This document shows, piece after piece, positions 6,254-8,833 of a DNA stretch of 8,833 nt; the first letter of the stretch is position 1; the number at the start of each line of letters is the position of its first letter. Origin of the DNA: Caldilineaceae bacterium (GTDB lineage: Bacteria > Chloroflexota > Anaerolineae > Caldilineales > Caldilineaceae); contig WGCB01000242.1 in assembly GCA_015494005.1 (NCBI GenBank), forward strand, positions 1 through 8,833. Direction: 5' to 3'. The position numbers and the translations under genes are program-made. The notes under the pieces were generated by a model, which was not told where the DNA came from, ran no database searches, and saw only the letters and a program-made list of their open reading frames with translations.

Positions 6254-6295
6254 ATCATAGTAACTTGCAAGAAGTAAATGAGAAATTAGTTAGAA
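6254..6295 (-). promoter_or_regulatory. Three 11-bp direct repeats next to a -10-like element; candidate response-regulator operator and promoter
   Basis: On the minus strand TTCTAACTAAT (6295-6285), TTCTCATTTAC (6284-6274) and TTCTTGCAAGT (6273-6263) follow each other in exact 11-bp register. Three bases later comes TATGAT (6259-6254), a five-of-six match to the -10 consensus. No good -35 element is visible, as expected for an activator-dependent promoter. OmpR/PhoB-family regulators bind tandem 7-bp half-sites with 4-bp gaps (11-bp period) overlapping the -35 region, and such a regulator is encoded by the adjacent gene ending at 6362. Binding by that protein is inference. Confidence 0.55.
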
Positions 6296-6361
6296 TTGTC
6301 TTTCAATCCAGTCGAGAGCAGGGCGTTTTGGCACTCAAAGGGGATTGCGTTAGCGAGTTTC

Positions 6362-7048
6362 TTACTGGTTTTCCAGGTAATAGCCCACGCCCCATTCCGT
6401 CTTGATGATCTCCGGTTTGCTCGGGTCTTTTTCGATCTTGCGCCGGAGGTAGCGTACGTACAGACGCAGGTAATCCAGCTGATCCGCGTACTCAGGCCCC
6501 CAGATCTCTTTCAGCAGCCGCTGGTGGGGGATCACCACTCCCCGGTTGCGGACCAGATAGGAGAGCAGCTGGAATTCCGTGGGGGTGAGCTCCACCTGTT
6601 CCCCGTCGATCGTCACCTTCCGCCGGGCAAAATCCACAGTGAGCCGTCCCACCGTGATGACGGAAGACTTCTCCGCGGTGTTGCGCCTGCTACCCCGACG
6701 CAGGCAGGCGTAGACCCGAGCGATCAGCTCGTCGATGGAGAAAGGCTTTGTCACGTAATCGTCGGCCCCTAGAGTCAGGCCCCGGACAATATCGCTCTCC
6801 CGGGACATGGCCGTGAGCATGATGATGGGCATGTCCGAGAGCTCCCGCAGGCGCCGACAGGTCTCCAGCCCGCTCATCCCAGGCAACATGATGTCCAGGA
6901 TCACCAGGTCCGGGTGGTTCTGGAAAGCGGACCGCAGACCCTCCGAGCCGTCGGTGGCCGTGATGACGTCGAAACCCTCTCGTTTCAGCGCCGATTCCAC
7001 CACGGACAGCAAACTTTCGTCGTCGTCAACAACCAGTATCTTACTCAT
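6362..7048 (-). CDS. OmpR/PhoB-family response regulator, KdpE-like
   Basis: This 228-aa protein is a DNA-binding response regulator. I chose ATG 7048 because AGGTGA lies 5 nt upstream and translation then begins MSKILVVDDDE; GTG 7057 would add three residues. The receiver domain (about 1-118) has the acidic pocket Asp8-Asp10, phosphoacceptor Asp52 in LVILDIMLPG, Thr79 in IIMLTA, and Lys101 in VTKPF. The winged-helix domain (about 130-226) contains LTPTEFQLLSYLVRNRG, LLKEIWGPEY, LYVRYLRRKIEKDP and a final TEWGVGYYLE, closest in pattern to KdpE. All key residues are present. The start overlaps the kinase stop by 8 nt, so the pair is translationally coupled. No kdp potassium-transport genes are visible. 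The genes just downstream are the surface-protein operon, a plausible target. Confidence 0.95.
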   Translation of the reverse strand: MSKILVVDDDESLLSVVESALKREGFDVITATDGSEGLRSAFQNHPDLVILDIMLPGMSGLETCRRLRELSDMPIIMLTAMSRESDIVRGLTLGADDYVTKPFSIDELIARVYACLRRGSRRNTAEKSSVITVGRLTVDFARRKVTIDGEQVELTPTEFQLLSYLVRNRGVVIPHQRLLKEIWGPEYADQLDYLRLYVRYLRRKIEKDPSKPEIIKTEWGVGYYLENQ

Positions 7049-8833
7049 CGATGTCACCTAACTTCCGCATTGTGAAATAGAAACACGAACCTTGACCGAT
7101 CTCGCTCTCCACCCAGATCCGGCCGCCCTGCTGTTCCACCAGCATCTTGGTGATGTGCAAGCCCAGTCCGAAGCCAGTCCCTCGCTCCGAGCCGGGGAGC
7201 CGCCGAAAGCGTTCGAAGATCTGGGCTCGATGCTCCTCTGGGATGCCCACGCCCTGATCCGCCACGCTGATGATGGCCTCTTCCTCCCCATCCGCCACCT
7301 GGACGGTGACCGTGCTGCCCGGCTGGGAATAGTTTACCGCGTTTTGTAGCAAATTATCCAGGATGATCTCCAGCGATTCCCGGTCACCCAGCACGATGAG
7401 AGGTTTGGGCGGCAGCTTCAGCTGGAAACGATGCTCTGGATGCTGGGCCCGGTGGATCTGGACCGTGCCTTCCAGCAGGGGAGCCAGGGCCAGCGGCTCC
7501 AGCATCAACTTGATCTCTCCCGTCTCCAGCCGGGATGCCTCCAGCACCTGGTTGACCAGCCGCTGCAGTCGAGAGGTCTGCTGCACCAGGGTGCGCACCA
7601 GCTTGGCCCGGGATCCAGGCGCCAGGCTGTCATCATCCAGGAGCTCCGCGGAGGCGCTGATGCTGGTCAGCGGGGTGCGCAGCTGGTGGGAGACCAGGGA
7701 GATGAACTCGGATTTGAGCCGGATCAGCTCTTCCTCCCGGGAAACGTCCCGGATGACCGAGACGGTTCCGATGATCTGGCTGTGCTGGTCGATCAGGGGG
7801 GCCATGCTGTGGGCGATGCGGATCCGCTCGCCGTCCTGGCGCATGATCCATGTCTTGCGGTGGATGGCTGTGCTGGCCTCGCTGTGGAGCACCCGCTGCA
7901 GCAGGCCATCCCCGTCCCAGAGCTGAACCTCTTCGGAGCCGCCAGCCAGGAGCTCCGCGTAGTGCCGGCCCAAGGCCTCCGCCTGCCGGTAGCCGGTGAT
8001 CACCTCTGCCGCCGGGTTGAAGGCCAGAATGTGGCCCTCCAGATCCGTGCTGAAAACCCCATCCGTCACGTTGTCCATGATCAGCCGGATGCGTTGGCCT
8101 TCCCGGGCGATGGACTCCACGGCCCGGATGTTCTCCACCGCCAGGGCTCCTTGCCGGGCGATGGCCTGGCAGAGCTCCACCTTGGCCTCGTCCGCCAGGC
8201 TAGCGGAGGGCACGGCTGCATGGCGTCCCAGGATGGCCACCCCGATGGCATGGCGTTGCACAGCCACCGGGACTATCAGGAGCTCTTCCTCCTGGTCCTT
8301 GAACAGGAATCTGTACTCCTCTCGATCCAGCTGGGAGCGCATTGCCTGCCGTTGGAGCAGGATGGGGGCATCCGCCTTCATGGCCTGGAGCAGCCACGGC
8401 ACCTGGGTTTTCGCCACGGATTCGCCCCGGATGGTATCCGCCAGCCCGGGCTGCGCCGCATGGGCCGCCCGCACCACCAGCGTCTCCCTTTCCAGCTGCA
8501 GAACCCGGCCGCAGGTGGCGTCCACAGCCTCCACCAGATGCTCGCACAGGGTCTGGAAGACCTGGTCCAGGTCGGCGATGGAGGCGAAATCCGTGCTCAC
8601 CTCCAGCAAGGAGCTCAGGGCCTCGCTGGTGCGGGAATGGAGGCGGGCGTTCTCGATGGCCATCTGGCTTTTGTCCGCCAGCACCTTGAGCAGCTCCATC
8701 TCCTCCTTGCCAAAGACGTTGTCTCCCGAGCGCCAAAGGGCCAACATGCCCATGGGGCGCCCTCCCTGGCGCAAGGGCACCGCCAGCAGGGAGGTCCGGC
8801 GGTGAGGGTGGCTGGGGGGCAGGACGAATCGGG
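7041..8833 (-). CDS. GAF-GAF-PAS sensor histidine kinase (N-terminus beyond window)
   Basis: The frame runs open to the window edge; 596 full codons are visible and the true start is outside. The GTG at 8780 is not a convincing start because GAF-like sequence (TSLLAVPLRQGG) continues across it. In visible-fragment numbering: the end of one GAF domain (to about 75), a second GAF (about 75-225), a PAS domain (about 245-360, with DGVFSTDLEGHILAFNPAAE), a HisKA dimerisation helix with phosphoacceptor His382 in SLVSHQLRTPL, and a HATPase with N-box LDNLLQNAVNY, G1 DQGVGIPEE, F-box ERFRRLP and G2 GFGLGLH. All catalytic motifs are intact. No transmembrane segment lies in the visible part, so sensing may be cytoplasmic; the GAF ligand is unknown. 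It phosphorylates, presumably, the overlapping downstream response regulator. Confidence 0.93.
   Translation of the reverse strand, partial: RFVLPPSHPHRRTSLLAVPLRQGGRPMGMLALWRSGDNVFGKEEMELLKVLADKSQMAIENARLHSRTSEALSSLLEVSTDFASIADLDQVFQTLCEHLVEAVDATCGRVLQLERETLVVRAAHAAQPGLADTIRGESVAKTQVPWLLQAMKADAPILLQRQAMRSQLDREEYRFLFKDQEEELLIVPVAVQRHAIGVAILGRHAAVPSASLADEAKVELCQAIARQGALAVENIRAVESIAREGQRIRLIMDNVTDGVFSTDLEGHILAFNPAAEVITGYRQAEALGRHYAELLAGGSEEVQLWDGDGLLQRVLHSEASTAIHRKTWIMRQDGERIRIAHSMAPLIDQHSQIIGTVSVIRDVSREEELIRLKSEFISLVSHQLRTPLTSISASAELLDDDSLAPGSRAKLVRTLVQQTSRLQRLVNQVLEASRLETGEIKLMLEPLALAPLLEGTVQIHRAQHPEHRFQLKLPPKPLIVLGDRESLEIILDNLLQNAVNYSQPGSTVTVQVADGEEEAIISVADQGVGIPEEHRAQIFERFRRLPGSERGTGFGLGLHITKMLVEQQGGRIWVESEIGQGSCFYFTMRKLGDIDE

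Noticed and set aside
6362..6379. CTGG/CCAG hairpin at the end of the response regulator gene
   Set aside because: It is only four to seven pairs, lies inside the coding end, and is not followed by a T-tract, so I do not call it a terminator.
7996..8805. Long plus-strand open frame (269 aa) opposite the histidine kinase
   Set aside because: It is antisense to intact GAF and PAS domains, is rich in Ser/Arg/Trp/Met without recognisable motifs, and is explained by the GC-rich codon bias of the kinase gene.

Overview
The window looks like chromosomal DNA from a member of the phylum Chloroflexota, probably Anaerolineae/Caldilineae. The clues are a surface lipoprotein with long Thr-Pro-rich 'TPTP' repeats, a GC-rich background, and a GAF/PAS histidine kinase paired with a KdpE-like regulator. 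This placement is inferred from protein style; no marker gene is present. All convincing genes are on the minus strand, so transcription runs from high to low coordinates. Both outermost genes are cut by the window edges.

Layout in transcription order: (1) 8833-7041, the C-terminal part of a GAF-GAF-PAS sensor histidine kinase, overlapping (2) 7048-6362, an OmpR/PhoB-type response regulator. (3) 6361-5934, a 428-bp non-coding region. It holds three TTCT-starting 11-bp direct repeats in exact tandem, ending just before a TATGAT -10-like element, followed by a leader of about 310 nt. (4) 5933-5328 and 5164-4502, two secreted TasA/camelysin-like proteins, and 4264-3809, a third small secreted protein with the same kind of signal peptide fused to a 'PNGGE' Ig-like domain. 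(5) 3778-2744, a Ser/His-dyad (SipW/archaeal/ER-type) signal peptidase I with an extra extracytoplasmic domain and three further membrane segments. (6) A 144-bp gap with an imperfect terminator-like hairpin and a consensus-perfect sigma-70 promoter (TTGACA, 16 bp, TATAAT). (7) 2599-1475, a two-TM protein resembling archaeal DUF5305, and 1448-1 (partial), a lipoprotein with a PD40/TolB-like propeller, an Ig-like domain and TPTP repeats.

Working model (inference): this is a dedicated surface-fibre or matrix-protein export module. The signal peptidase would mature three co-encoded substrates that share a [AI]FSD-x-E mature N-terminus. The DUF5305-like membrane protein and the lipoprotein may act in assembly, anchoring or sensing at the envelope. 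The upstream two-component system is well placed to control it through the 11-bp repeats. The arrangement recalls Bacillus tapA-sipW-tasA, but DUF5305 and the extended peptidase look more like the archaeal (haloarchaeal) version of the system. No RNA genes, CRISPR arrays or insertion sequences were seen.
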